A stretch of 64,000 nucleotides of DNA from Sphingobium xenophagum NBRC 107872 (GCF_000367345.1 NZ_BARE01000011.1:62001-126000), one strand, 5' to 3'. Positions 1 through 9,375 are shown, counted from the stretch's first letter. Notes: generated by a model from the sequence alone, not told the origin. Numbers and translations: made by a program.

Positions 1-1
1 T

Positions 2-1624
2 CGGCAGCATTGGCGCGAAAGTGTTATCACCCGGCCCGGACTCGATGATCGTGGCGACGTCTTTTTCGCGGCGATCGAGATGACCCGCATGCCGATGATC
101 CTGACGGACCCCGCACAGCCAGACAATCCGATCGTGTTCGCGAACAAGGCGTTCCTTGATCTGACCGGCTATGAAGAGAGCGAGATCCTGGGACGGAACT
201 GTCGTTTTCTCCAAGGTGCGCAGACCGATCGTGCCGCGGTTGACGAACTGCGCGATGCGATCGCCCAGCGTGAGTCGATCGCCGTCGAGATACTGAACTA
301 CAAGCGGGACGGGACACCGTTCTGGAACGCGGTGTTCATTGGCCCGGTTTACGACACGTCGGGCAACCTCCTCTATTTCTTCGCCAGCCAGTTGGACGTG
401 ACGCGCCGCAAGGAAAGCGAGCAGGCGTATCAGCAGTCGCAGAAGATGGAATCGATTGGCCAACTGACTGCCGGGCTTGCGCACGACTTCAACAATCTTC
501 TGCAAGTGGTGACCGGCAATCTGGAACTATTGTCGGGCCGCGTCGCGGATGAAAAAGCGCAGGCTTATCTCGCGCGCGCGCAGGGCGCTGCAGAGCGTGG
601 CGCCAAGCTGACCGGGCAATTGCTGGCATTTGCACGCAAGACGCGGCTGGACCCGCGCGCGATCGATGTGAATGCCTGCATTGTCGGGTTTGCCGACATG
701 CTGGAAAGTTCGCTGGGCCGCTCAGTCGAGCTTCATCTGAGCCTGCGCCACGGGCTGCCCAAGGCGGTGCTGGATGCCGAACAGTTTGAGATGGCCATCC
801 TCAACATAGCGCTCAACGCGCGCGACGCGATGCCAGGCGGCGGGCTGTTGACGATCTGCACCTTGAAGCTGCATCTGAACGGCGATGCAGAGGCGCGGCA
901 GCTGAAATCCGGCGATTATGTCGTCATTGAGCTGCGCGACGAGGGGGAGGGGATGCCGGAGCATGTCGCCGCGCGCGCCGCCGAGCCCTTTTTCACGACC
1001 AAGCCGACCGGCAAGGGCACCGGCCTGGGGCTCGCCATGGCTTCCGGTTTCGTCCAGCAATCGCGTGGCCGGCTGGAGATTGACAGCGCGCCGGGGAAGG
1101 GCACGACGATCCGCATGCTGTTTCCGGTGGCTGGTGCGGACGCGCTGCCCACGGTTCACACGGCGGGGCATCCTGTCGGCGAAAGCGCCAAGGTGGACGG
1201 CGCACACATCCTGCTTGTCGAGGACAGCCCCGACGTACTCGCCCTTGCCCAGGAGCATCTGGTCGAGGCGGGATACCGCGTGACGGCGGTGGAAAATGGC
1301 GACCTTGCTTTGGTGGAATGGGAGCGGATTCGCGCGACCGATCCCATCGACCTGCTGTTTACCGACCTGGTCATGCCCGGCACGCTCAATGGCATCGCGC
1401 TGGCCGAAGCGATCACTGCGCAGGATCGGGATATGCCGGTTCTCATGACGACGGGCTATAATGAGGAACTGGTTGCAGAAGGACCGTTGCGGCGCGGGCT
1501 GGATGTGCTTGGCAAGCCGTGGCGCAAGGCCGAGCTGCTGGACCGGGTGGCGCAAGCGCTGGCAAAACGCGCCGCCGGTCAAGCGCGTCGCATTCCGTCC
1601 GAGTTCGGCGCAGCCGAAGAATAG
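2..1624 (+). CDS. LOV-domain hybrid histidine kinase/response regulator, 5' end cut by window
   Basis: Blue-light sensing hybrid kinase of the cytoplasm. From the Met codon at 80, a PAS/LOV domain covers about residues 5-110 with the photoactive motif GRNCRFLQG, Cys41 being the expected flavin-adduct cysteine. A HisKA H-box (GLAHDFNNL, near residue 135) follows, then an HATPase domain with DEGEGMPEH and GKGTGLGLAM motifs (about 220-350), and a C-terminal receiver domain with the phospho-acceptor Asp in FTDLVMPG (about 375-500). The frame is open to the left edge (26 more sensible codons including DVFFAAIEM), so the true start most likely lies outside the window; the Met at 80 is not a convincing start. 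No DNA-binding output is present, so signalling is probably by phosphotransfer. It is convergent with the DUF3237 gene, 22 bp away. The light-sensing role is inferred from the Cys motif. Confidence 0.88.
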   Translation, partial: RQHWRESVITRPGLDDRGDVFFAAIEMTRMPMILTDPAQPDNPIVFANKAFLDLTGYEESEILGRNCRFLQGAQTDRAAVDELRDAIAQRESIAVEILNYKRDGTPFWNAVFIGPVYDTSGNLLYFFASQLDVTRRKESEQAYQQSQKMESIGQLTAGLAHDFNNLLQVVTGNLELLSGRVADEKAQAYLARAQGAAERGAKLTGQLLAFARKTRLDPRAIDVNACIVGFADMLESSLGRSVELHLSLRHGLPKAVLDAEQFEMAILNIALNARDAMPGGGLLTICTLKLHLNGDAEARQLKSGDYVVIELRDEGEGMPEHVAARAAEPFFTTKPTGKGTGLGLAMASGFVQQSRGRLEIDSAPGKGTTIRMLFPVAGADALPTVHTAGHPVGESAKVDGAHILLVEDSPDVLALAQEHLVEAGYRVTAVENGDLALVEWERIRATDPIDLLFTDLVMPGTLNGIALAEAITAQDRDMPVLMTTGYNEELVAEGPLRRGLDVLGKPWRKAELLDRVAQALAKRAAGQARRIPSEFGAAEE

Positions 1625-1646
1625 TCCGGTCCCTCGCGTCGACCGA

Positions 1647-2147
1647 TCAGGTGACGCGCCAGACCCATAGCCGGATCGAGTCGGAGTAACGTGCGCCAGA
1701 GCAGATGAAGATGCTGCTGTTGAGCCATTCATAAGGGCCAACGGGTGCGATGAATTCGGGGACGGTGCGGAAATAATAACCCGACGGATCGACAGGCTCC
1801 CCGCCTGCCAGACGCGCCATGACATCGGCAGGCCCATGCCGCAGCCCCCTGTTGCGGATCTGGATGACCGCGCCATCATCGGTTTCGATCGCATAGGTCG
1901 CGTCCGCGACCGTGACGCCATCCGGCCGCAGAAGCTGCCAGTCGCTTCCACCGCCCAGGATATGGCCGCGAATGCCTGGCCCCTCGACCGTGCCGGACAG
2001 GATCGGTATGATCCGCCGCATGCCGTCCGGCGTCGGGCCAATCTGTATCGGATCGGCCAGTTGCGCGCTGGCCGCATAGAGGAATTCAAGGCCGGGCCGG
2101 ATGGCATCGACAGGGATATTGTCAGGCGACATGGTCATCGGCTCCAT
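1647..2147 (-). CDS. DUF3237 family protein, cytoplasmic
   Basis: Small beta-barrel-type protein of the DUF3237/UPF0311 family, biochemical function unknown. The 166 residues carry the family landmarks: G-T-V-x-G-P, GGGSDWQLLRPDG near residue 67, and EWLNSSIF near the C-terminus. No signal peptide is seen. It is the last gene of the leftward operon, 44 bp after the glycerate kinase-like gene. Start is uncertain: Met codons at 2147, 2138 and 2132 are all in frame, and a GGAG at about 2142-2145 is best spaced for 2132. A second, secreted DUF3237 paralogue lies at 30210, also at the end of a receptor-led gene block. A role in carbohydrate/organic acid catabolism is inference from context only. 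Confidence 0.85.
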   Translation of the reverse strand: MEPMTMSPDNIPVDAIRPGLEFLYAASAQLADPIQIGPTPDGMRRIIPILSGTVEGPGIRGHILGGGSDWQLLRPDGVTVADATYAIETDDGAVIQIRNRGLRHGPADVMARLAGGEPVDPSGYYFRTVPEFIAPVGPYEWLNSSIFICSGARYSDSIRLWVWRVT

Positions 2148-2191
2148 CTACGGGCGATCCGGTTACAAGAGTGCAGTCTAGCATTTGCCAG

Positions 2192-3073
2192 TCATGGGCG
2201 GGCAAGGCGCTGGCAGGACATCACATTCTGTTGTGCATCGAGCTGAAACAATATGTCCGCGCGCGCCGGAAGGTCGGCGAACATATGGCGGGTCACACGC
2301 TCATAATGGCTCACGAAGCGGGCCACGGCGGCGTCATCCATGATAGCTGGCGCATCCGGCGCGGCCGCGCGAAGCTTATGTTCCTGAAGTAGCCGGTTGG
2401 CGAGAACATGATCGAACGAAGGCGGCTGCAACATCACCAGATGGTCGATCCGCGAAAACAGCTGCGCATAGGAAGTCTGCAGGGCCATGTTCACATGGCG
2501 TCGCCAGATGCCTTCGGCGTCCTCCTGCGCCTCCAGCGCGTTGAGCGGCTTGATCAGGCTGTCGGCATCCTGTGGCCGAGCGCCCACGCACCAGCCTTCG
2601 AACAGCAGAATGTCGACCTTGCCGGCATGGCGTGTCCAGTCGGCCCGCGGCAATCGGTCGTCCAGCGCCTTGCTGAACCGCGGGATCAGGGCTTCCCGCC
2701 CGGCGGCCATATCATCCAGCAACGCGATCCCCGCATCGACATCATGCGTCCCCGGCACCCCGCGCGTCCGGAAAAGGGGATGTATGTCCTGCGCGATCCG
2801 CTCGCGCGCCGCCAGGGGCAGGTAAAGATCATCGAGCGAAACCACCGCCGCCGATACCCCATGTTCAGGTAACAGCGACGCGCAGAGGAAGCGACAGAGC
2901 GTGGATTTTCCACTGCCCTGTGCCCCGTTGATCCCGACGATCAGGGTGCGCCCTGCCAAGCTGTGCCACTGCGCGATCTGCTGTGCGAGCGGCCGCCACC
3001 AGCGATCGACTATCGCCGCGTAAGAGGCGGGCAACTGTTCCGCCGCGATAAGATTATCAATGGACACAGGCAT
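2192..3073 (-). CDS. D-glycerate 3-kinase-like P-loop kinase
   Basis: P-loop kinase of the plant-type glycerate kinase (GLYK) family, expected to phosphorylate D-glycerate with ATP. The 293 residues begin with a helical segment followed by a Walker A loop, GINGAQGSGKST, near residues 48-59. The family motifs SLDDLYL (Asp-Asp after a beta strand), the HPLF...RGVPGTHD segment and FEGWCVG are all visible, as in GLYK and the related uridine/pantothenate kinase fold. It starts inside the stop codon of the upstream dehydrogenase (TAATG), so the two are translationally coupled. With a hydroxypyruvate/glyoxylate reductase-like neighbour, the natural reading is D-glycerate to phosphoglycerate. The position phosphorylated and the true substrate are not shown by sequence. 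Confidence 0.82.
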   Translation of the reverse strand: MPVSIDNLIAAEQLPASYAAIVDRWWRPLAQQIAQWHSLAGRTLIVGINGAQGSGKSTLCRFLCASLLPEHGVSAAVVSLDDLYLPLAARERIAQDIHPLFRTRGVPGTHDVDAGIALLDDMAAGREALIPRFSKALDDRLPRADWTRHAGKVDILLFEGWCVGARPQDADSLIKPLNALEAQEDAEGIWRRHVNMALQTSYAQLFSRIDHLVMLQPPSFDHVLANRLLQEHKLRAAAPDAPAIMDDAAVARFVSHYERVTRHMFADLPARADILFQLDAQQNVMSCQRLARP

Positions 3074-4044
3074 TACAGGCTATCGCGGGGCGTCCGGCCC
3101 TCCCGCCAGTCGTCCAGATTGGCAAGGGCGCGCATGCCCATCGCTTCGCGCGTTTCCCGCGTTGCGCTGCCCAGATGGGGGAGGAGGACGGTATTGGGCG
3201 CATCGCGCAGGCGTTGGGAGACATGGGGTTCGCCAGCAAAGACATCCAGCCCCGCGCCGCCGATCCGCCCTGCTTCCAGTGCGTCGATCAACGCGCCTTC
3301 GTCGACCACGTCACCCCGCGCGGTGTTGATCAATATGGCATGGGGGGCCATGTGCGCGAAAATGGCCGCATCGATGATGTTGCGGGTTTCCGCGCCGCCG
3401 GGGATATGCAGCGATACGACGTCGCTTTGCGCCACCAGATCGACCAGTGACGGCACGAAGCGCGCCCCAAGGCGCTGTTCATCTTCCTGCGCGCCCGGCC
3501 GCCGTGAAAAATAGACGATGTCCATGCCAAAGCCGAAACGGGCGCGCTCCGCCATCGCCTGCGCGATCCGGCCAAAGCCGACCAGCCCCAGCGTCTTGCC
3601 GCGCAAGCTGGTCCCAAGCAAATGGGTCGGCCGCCAGCCGGTCCATTGCTCGGCACGCAATTCCCGTTCGCCTTCGCCTGCGCGGCGCGTTGTCATCAGC
3701 ATCAGCGTGATGGCGATGTCAGCGGTCGCGTCGGTCAGCACGCCGGGCGTATTGGTTACGACAATGCCCGCCGCCCGCGCCGCCGCGAGATCGATATGAT
3801 CAACGCCTGCGCCGTAATTGGCGATGATCTGCACCCGTCGCCCCGCCACGCCCAATATGCTGGCATCCAGCGGATCGGTGATGGTGGGGCAGATCGCATC
3901 GAAGTCACGCATGGCCGCGGCCAGTTGCGCGCTCGTCAGTGCCACATCGCTATCGTTGAATGTCGCGTCATAGCGCTGCGCGATCAGCGCTTCGACCGGC
4001 TCGGGCCATTTGCGTGTCACCAATATCCGGGGCTTGTCGACCAT
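3073..4044 (-). CDS. D-2-hydroxyacid dehydrogenase (glyoxylate/hydroxypyruvate reductase-like)
   Basis: NAD(P)-dependent reductase of the D-isomer-specific 2-hydroxyacid dehydrogenase family, 323 residues, normal length. The Rossmann segment is GKTLGLVGFGRIAQAMA around residue 147-163. The catalytic triad is visible as Arg in NTARGDVVDEGAL, Glu in FAGEPHV and His in LLPHLGSATRETREAM, the last being typical of GyaR/hydroxypyruvate reductases. It lies 9 bp after the dioxygenase and overlaps the kinase by one base. Probable reactions are glyoxylate to glycolate or hydroxypyruvate to D-glycerate; the kinase next door favours the second. Cofactor preference was not assigned. Confidence 0.88.
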   Translation of the reverse strand: MVDKPRILVTRKWPEPVEALIAQRYDATFNDSDVALTSAQLAAAMRDFDAICPTITDPLDASILGVAGRRVQIIANYGAGVDHIDLAAARAAGIVVTNTPGVLTDATADIAITLMLMTTRRAGEGERELRAEQWTGWRPTHLLGTSLRGKTLGLVGFGRIAQAMAERARFGFGMDIVYFSRRPGAQEDEQRLGARFVPSLVDLVAQSDVVSLHIPGGAETRNIIDAAIFAHMAPHAILINTARGDVVDEGALIDALEAGRIGGAGLDVFAGEPHVSQRLRDAPNTVLLPHLGSATRETREAMGMRALANLDDWREGRTPRDSL

Positions 4045-4053
4045 CGTTTCGGA

Positions 4054-4968
4054 TCAGTTCTTTGGTGCCGAGGCGGAGAAATAGGCCGTGAACGGATCAT
4101 CGGCATGTTCGGGCGGTTCGCCTTCGCGCACGGTGGTACGCCGCATGTCGCGCCGCTCGTTATAAATGTCGAAATCGCCGCCCCGGTGCATGGTGGTCAG
4201 GTTGTCCCAGATCACGATGTCGCCCGGTTCGTAGGCGACGCCGAACACATATTGCGGCTGGGTGGCGAATTCGATCAGATATTTGATCAGCGCGCGGCCT
4301 TCCTCACGCGGCAGGCCCACGACATCCATCGCATGGCTGCCGATATAGATGGCGGTACGTCCAGTCGCTTCCTGATGCATGATCATGGGCTGGCGCGCTT
4401 TGGGTCGGCCGTCAATTTCTTCCTCCGTGATCGGAAAACCGGCGAGCAGTCGCGAATACCAGAGCGAATGGTCGGCTTCCAGCGTATCGATCTTCGCCCG
4501 GATGTCGGCCGGCAGATCCTCATAGGCCGATCGCATGTCCGCGAAATAGGTAAGGCCGCCTTCCTTGGGCACTTCATAGGCAAGGAGCAGCGAATAGGCC
4601 GACCGCAGTTCCATGAAAGAAGAATCGGTATGCCAGAGCCGATCGCCTTTCTTGTGCAGCACCATATTTTCATCGACCAGTATCTCGCCCGCCGGGGTGA
4701 GGTTGCTGGCGTCGAATATTTCCGGCGTGTTCGGGTGGCGGCGCGGCCGGTTCTTGACCGCAGGCGCGGTTTCCAGATGGCCGAAATGGCGACTGAAGGC
4801 GATGTGGGCGGCATTGTCGAACCCGGTCCCGCGAATGACGCATACGCCCCATTGGTTCATCGCGTCCTTGATGGCGGCGAAATCGGCGTCGCTCAACGGT
4901 TTGCCGACGTCGATGCCGGAGAGCTCCGCGCCAAAGCGCGCTGTTATGGGGGTCGCAGTCAGAGCCAT
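4054..4968 (-). CDS. TfdA/TauD-family Fe(II)/2-oxoglutarate dioxygenase
   Basis: Cytoplasmic non-heme iron dioxygenase that couples substrate hydroxylation to 2-oxoglutarate decarboxylation. The 304 residues show the facial triad H113-x-D115 (LWHTDSSF) and H261 (TTMHRGGDF), a Thr at 140, and Arg at 272 and 277 for 2-oxoglutarate and possibly substrate carboxylate. As I recall the TfdA ligand numbering (about 113, 115, 262), spacing is closer to TfdA than to TauD. TfdA-type enzymes split aryloxyalkanoate ethers and release a 2-oxoacid. Start at 4968 (MALTATP) is chosen because AGGA sits 9 nt upstream; an ATG at 4974 is too close to it, and an open extension to 5211 runs into the transporter gene. 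Substrate unknown. Confidence 0.87.
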   Translation of the reverse strand: MALTATPITARFGAELSGIDVGKPLSDADFAAIKDAMNQWGVCVIRGTGFDNAAHIAFSRHFGHLETAPAVKNRPRRHPNTPEIFDASNLTPAGEILVDENMVLHKKGDRLWHTDSSFMELRSAYSLLLAYEVPKEGGLTYFADMRSAYEDLPADIRAKIDTLEADHSLWYSRLLAGFPITEEEIDGRPKARQPMIMHQEATGRTAIYIGSHAMDVVGLPREEGRALIKYLIEFATQPQYVFGVAYEPGDIVIWDNLTTMHRGGDFDIYNERRDMRRTTVREGEPPEHADDPFTAYFSASAPKN

Positions 4969-4982
4969 GATCATAATTCCTG

Positions 4983-6395
4983 TTAGGCTTGGTCGGCTTT
5001 CGCCGGAAGGATGGTGTTTTCGGTGGGAACGGGATTGCGGGCGGCCCGGCGCTTGCCGACACGGGCGAGCAGGACGAGCGACACGGCAGAGAGCAGCGGT
5101 GTGGCCGCCAGCAGCACGAACAGCAGGCGCGGCTGCATGTTCATCGCCAGCAGATAACCGCCCAGCAGCGGCGCGAAGATCGAGCCGATCTTCGCCACCG
5201 ACGTTGCCCATCCAGCGCCATTGGCGCGGATCGCGCTGGGATAGAAGATGCCAGCGATGGAATGCATGCCAAAATGCGTGCCGCTGATCATCGCCATGCT
5301 GAGCAGGGAGAAGGCGGCCAGCCCCTGTAGCGAAACGGGCGCCAGACCCATGACCAGCAGCAGCGGCGCCGCCAGCATGGGATAGAAGGCGATGGCGATC
5401 GGACCCAGGCGGTCAGTGAAGCGCATGAGCGCCAGCCCCGCGATCGAACCGCCGATCGAACTGACGGACATGATCATCGCCGCCTGGGTCCGGGTGAAGC
5501 CGACATCCTCAAAGATGATCGGTCCCCAGTTCGACTTGAAATAGACCGCCATCGAACTGCCGATATAGGCGAGCCACAGCAAGCTGGTGATCGGGCGCAG
5601 GTCGCCTTTGAACAGGGTCGTGATGCGGAAGCTTTGCCCGGTTGAGGCCACCGCTTCGTCGGTGACCGTGAAATGATCCTGCGGCCGCGCGCCAAGCCCC
5701 GGCGCCAGCGCGTTCAGCGACCTGGCGATCTTTTCGGGCGATCGTCCCTTCACCGCCAGATAGCGAGCGGATTCGGGGAGGAGGGCAAAGAGAATGGGCA
5801 CGAGCAGCAGCGTCGCCACGCCCGACACCATGAATACCGATTGCCAGCCATAATCGGGCGCCAGCCAGACCGTCATCGGCCCGGCGACCACGCCGCCCAG
5901 CGTATAGCCCATCATGATGACGGTCACGACAGTCGCGCGATAGCGGCTGGGCACGAATTCGATGTTCAGCGCCCAGGCAAGCGGCATCAGCCCGCCCAGC
6001 GCCAGGCCATTAAGGAAACGGAGGATGAGGAGCATATGCATGTTTGGCGCAAGCGCCATGGCTATGCTGGTGGCGCCAAAGGCCACGACCGATGCGATGA
6101 TGATCGGGCGCCGCCCATAACGGTCGCCCAGCCAGCCAAAGGCGATCCCGCCCAGCATCGCCCCGAACACGCCCGTCGCGAACAGTTCGCCCAGCGAAAT
6201 CACGTCCGCACCAAATCCGTCGCGCAGATAGGGCGCGACGAAAGAGATGACGAGCATGTCGAAGCCATCGAGGAAGGTGACCGCCCAGGATAGCGCCACC
6301 AGCCGGATGATGAACGCATTGATCCGCTGACGTTCGATCACATCTGTCAGATGGATGACGACAGGGGGTGACGGATCGGTTGCGTTCATGCTCAT
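4983..6395 (-). CDS. MFS transporter, AAHS-like organic/aromatic acid importer
   Basis: Inner-membrane major facilitator with 12 expected transmembrane helices in 470 residues. The first helix carries the DGFDMLVI signature typical of the aromatic acid:H+ symporter group (PcaK, BenK), and GWLGDRYGRRPIII is the loop 2-3 MFS motif. Start at 6395 has AGGAG five nt upstream. It sits 24 bp after the TonB-dependent receptor and 14 bp before the dioxygenase start, so outer and inner membrane uptake plus the first enzyme are co-transcribed. This supports a carboxylated, probably aromatic or aryl-ether, substrate for the operon; the exact compound is not readable. Confidence 0.9.
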   Translation of the reverse strand: MSMNATDPSPPVVIHLTDVIERQRINAFIIRLVALSWAVTFLDGFDMLVISFVAPYLRDGFGADVISLGELFATGVFGAMLGGIAFGWLGDRYGRRPIIIASVVAFGATSIAMALAPNMHMLLILRFLNGLALGGLMPLAWALNIEFVPSRYRATVVTVIMMGYTLGGVVAGPMTVWLAPDYGWQSVFMVSGVATLLLVPILFALLPESARYLAVKGRSPEKIARSLNALAPGLGARPQDHFTVTDEAVASTGQSFRITTLFKGDLRPITSLLWLAYIGSSMAVYFKSNWGPIIFEDVGFTRTQAAMIMSVSSIGGSIAGLALMRFTDRLGPIAIAFYPMLAAPLLLVMGLAPVSLQGLAAFSLLSMAMISGTHFGMHSIAGIFYPSAIRANGAGWATSVAKIGSIFAPLLGGYLLAMNMQPRLLFVLLAATPLLSAVSLVLLARVGKRRAARNPVPTENTILPAKADQA

Positions 6396-6419
6396 ATCGG
6401 CTCCTGTCGATCCCGCGCC

Positions 6420-9335
6420 TTATGAACCGAAGTGGAAGCGCGCGCCGACCTTGAACGCACGACCGACCGGATCGAACAGAATCTGGTTGGTGCCGCCCGA
6501 CGGGCCGGGCATTGCGGGCGGATCACGATCCAGCAGATTGTTGACCGTCGCAAACAGCTGGAAGGTCCGGCCATTGCCGGTATCGACATTCACGCGGGCC
6601 GTCATGTCAAGGTAGAAGCGGCTGGGGACATTGTTGTTGTCGACGCTGTTGGGCGCGGTAACGGCATAGCCATCCTGATCCGGCCCGACGAAATTGGTCC
6701 AGTAGATTCCCGACGGAATGTAGCGGCCATGGCCGGTCAACTGGAACTTGCCAACGGTCCAGGTGAGGACGCCGTCCAGCACATAGTCGGGCACGCCCGG
6801 TATCGTCCCGGTGCGAACGCCGGTCTGGCCCGCGCGGTCCACCGCGCCCAGGGCATCGACGGTGGTCAATTCTTTGGTGATGTTCGCGATCAGTTGCGCA
6901 TTCAGTTCGCCCCACGATCCGATCGGCTGACGATATTGGAATTCGATGTCATAGCCGCTGGTCTTGAGCGCATTGGAATTGAGGATGACGTCGCGAACCT
7001 GAAGAATCTGGTTGTTGGCGTCGCGCGTTATCTGGCTGCAGAAATTGGTGGCCCCTTGCGCGCAGCGGTTGACCAGCGTCTGCGCGCCCAGCGCGCCGAT
7101 CGCATCGGCCACCTTGATATTATAATAATCGACCGACAGACGCAGCCGCTGGAACGGGCCGCTGCGCGGCGCGATCACGAAACCGCCGGTCCAGCTGTCC
7201 GCCTTTTCAACGGAAAGATTGGGATTGGAGCCGGTTATGACGAAGGGATTGGTCTGCAATCCCCCGTTCAGCGGGTCGGACAGGCCGATCGAGCGGAGCG
7301 TCTGCGGCCCGAACAGTTCAAAGATGTTGGGCGCGCGGATGTCGCGTGACCGCGTGCCGCGCAACCTGACGCCTTCTACCGGTTCATAGACCAGGCCAGC
7401 CTTCCAGGTCGTGACCGATCCTGTCGTGCTGTAATGGGTGCGGCGGGCCGCGCCATTGAGATCGAGCGCATAGCCAAAGGCTGAATCGCGCAACAGCGGC
7501 ACGGCGACCTCGCCAAATACCTCCTTCACGGTCACGCCGCCCGACAGGGCCGACCCGTTGAGCGAATAGAAGCCGTTTGCCGCCGAAATGGGGTCGGCGG
7601 TGCCATCGACCGTATCCCGGCGATATTCCGCGCCGACCGCCACCGTAACAGGCCCGGCAGGCAGGTCGAACAATTCGCCGCGCAGGTCGATGCCTGCGAC
7701 ATGCTGTTCATTGACGGTATGTTGCAGGCCGTTGCCGGTGATGTAGCCCACCGACGCCTGGCTATATTGCCCTTCGCCAAAGGGGTTGAAGGGGACGCAG
7801 GAGGCATCGTCATTACTGGCGATCGCATCGGCATTGACGCGGCAGACGGTCTGGCCGCCAGACTGTACCGCATCCACCGCCTTCAGCAGATTGGCCTGAT
7901 TGACGAGGTTGGTCGCACGCTGGGTGAAGTTGGTGCGGCCATATTGGTAGAAGCCGTTGACCGTCCACCTGTCGCTCAGTCGCCCCTCTACGCCTAGAAC
8001 GCCGCGATAGGTTTCCGTGGTCGATGTTGCACGGCCAGGGCCAAGGTCGAACGCGGCCTTGCCCAGGATGAAGGAAGCCACGCCATTGGCGTCCATCGCC
8101 GACGCGACGGTGGCGGGAATGAATGGATTGTCGCGCTTGATGCGGCCCAGCAACGTGCCATTGAAGTCACGGAAGATCGCGCCGTCGACCGTGCCCTTGA
8201 CGCGGCCATAGGATATGTCGGCGGTGAGCGTCACATCATCGGTCAGTTCCGCCGTCAGCGCGCCATAGCTGGAAACCCGCTCCAGCGGCACTTTAAGCCG
8301 CAGGGCCGAAATGAAGCCGTTACGCCCCTGTCCTTCGCCGCCAAGCATGAAGAGCGGGCCGACCAGCGTGCCATATTGGAATTGACCCGGCGTGCCGTCG
8401 GGAAGGAACTTCGTGCCGCGCAGCGGGTCGGTAGCCGTCGTGCCGATCGCCTGACCAGCTGCATTATAGGATCGGTTGATCAGGCCGCCCGGCGTCATCG
8501 TCGATGTATTGACCCCGGCGATGATGAGGTTGGCGGGCAGGCCACCGGCGCCCGGCGTGTTACCGAGGATCAGGGTCTGGCTGTTGCACCAGCTACGGCT
8601 TGTACAGGTGCCCAATCCTTCCAGCTTTTCATATTCCACTGCGCCGATGATATGGACGCGATCGCTCAGGCGCATGCCGCCCGACAGGCTGGCGAACAGA
8701 TTGCCGTCATCGCCCCGCTGGGACATGCCGGCGGCAAATTCGCCGTCCAGCCCTTCCTTCTTGCGGTCAAGGATGAAGTTCACGACGCCTGCGACGGCAT
8801 CCGAACCATAAGCGGCCGAAGCGCCGCCAGTCACGACATCGACAGTGCGCAACAGGGACGATGGAATGAGGTTGGTGTCGACCGAACCCTGCACGGTGCT
8901 GGGGACGAAGCGCTTGCCATCGACCAGGACAAGCGTGCGTTGCGGATCAAGTCCTCGCAGATCGAGCAACCGGGCGCCGATATTGCCGCCCAGATTGGCC
9001 TGGGCCGCAGGACCGCTCGATGCGCGGAAACTGGGCAGCTGGTTCAGCGCTTCGCCGACATTGGTGATGCCCAGCGCATCCAGACGTTCCGCCCCGATCG
9101 AGGTGACGGGCGTCGGCGCGTTGAAGCTGGACCCAAGGCGCGTCCCCGTCACGACGATGTCGGTTGTGGGGAGATCGGCGGGGACCACGTCGTCCGATTG
9201 CCGGGTGGCGGGCGGCGAGGCCGTCACGGCATCCTGTGCGGCTGCGCCGATCGGCAATGCCGCCATCAGTGCCCCGGCAATGGCCCGGCCGCTCACATTT
9301 GCACGCATGTGCTGGGTGCTCAATCGCATCATCAT
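6420..9335 (-). CDS. TonB-dependent receptor (operon head)
   Basis: Outer-membrane active transporter, 971 residues. A signal peptide (MMMRLSTQHMRANVSG... ending GAAAQD) is followed by the plug domain with a TonB-box-like TDIVVTGTRLGSS, the plug landmark LRGLDPQRTLVLVDGKR and GGASAAYGSDAVAGVVNF, then a long beta-barrel ending in an aromatic C-terminal strand (KVGARFHFGS). Start 9335 is supported by AGGAG six nt upstream; an in-frame extension to 9392 is not convincing. Several Cys pairs in extracellular loops (for example CTSRSWC) may form disulfides. It heads the operon with MFS, dioxygenase, dehydrogenase and kinase. Substrate is inferred only from those neighbours. Confidence 0.93.
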   Translation of the reverse strand: MMMRLSTQHMRANVSGRAIAGALMAALPIGAAAQDAVTASPPATRQSDDVVPADLPTTDIVVTGTRLGSSFNAPTPVTSIGAERLDALGITNVGEALNQLPSFRASSGPAAQANLGGNIGARLLDLRGLDPQRTLVLVDGKRFVPSTVQGSVDTNLIPSSLLRTVDVVTGGASAAYGSDAVAGVVNFILDRKKEGLDGEFAAGMSQRGDDGNLFASLSGGMRLSDRVHIIGAVEYEKLEGLGTCTSRSWCNSQTLILGNTPGAGGLPANLIIAGVNTSTMTPGGLINRSYNAAGQAIGTTATDPLRGTKFLPDGTPGQFQYGTLVGPLFMLGGEGQGRNGFISALRLKVPLERVSSYGALTAELTDDVTLTADISYGRVKGTVDGAIFRDFNGTLLGRIKRDNPFIPATVASAMDANGVASFILGKAAFDLGPGRATSTTETYRGVLGVEGRLSDRWTVNGFYQYGRTNFTQRATNLVNQANLLKAVDAVQSGGQTVCRVNADAIASNDDASCVPFNPFGEGQYSQASVGYITGNGLQHTVNEQHVAGIDLRGELFDLPAGPVTVAVGAEYRRDTVDGTADPISAANGFYSLNGSALSGGVTVKEVFGEVAVPLLRDSAFGYALDLNGAARRTHYSTTGSVTTWKAGLVYEPVEGVRLRGTRSRDIRAPNIFELFGPQTLRSIGLSDPLNGGLQTNPFVITGSNPNLSVEKADSWTGGFVIAPRSGPFQRLRLSVDYYNIKVADAIGALGAQTLVNRCAQGATNFCSQITRDANNQILQVRDVILNSNALKTSGYDIEFQYRQPIGSWGELNAQLIANITKELTTVDALGAVDRAGQTGVRTGTIPGVPDYVLDGVLTWTVGKFQLTGHGRYIPSGIYWTNFVGPDQDGYAVTAPNSVDNNNVPSRFYLDMTARVNVDTGNGRTFQLFATVNNLLDRDPPAMPGPSGGTNQILFDPVGRAFKVGARFHFGS

Positions 9336-9375
9336 TTCCCTCTCCTGGCCTTCTGCTGCGGCCTCTGGAGCAATG

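Noticed and set aside
722-2107. Long minus-strand frame across the histidine kinase and DUF3237 genes
   Set aside because: No recognisable domain; it opposes the kinase motifs on the plus strand and is a different frame from the DUF3237 gene.
3622-4986. Plus-strand frame of over 450 codons opposite the dehydrogenase and dioxygenase
   Set aside because: His/Arg/Gly-rich antisense composition with no motif; both minus-strand genes show complete catalytic residues.
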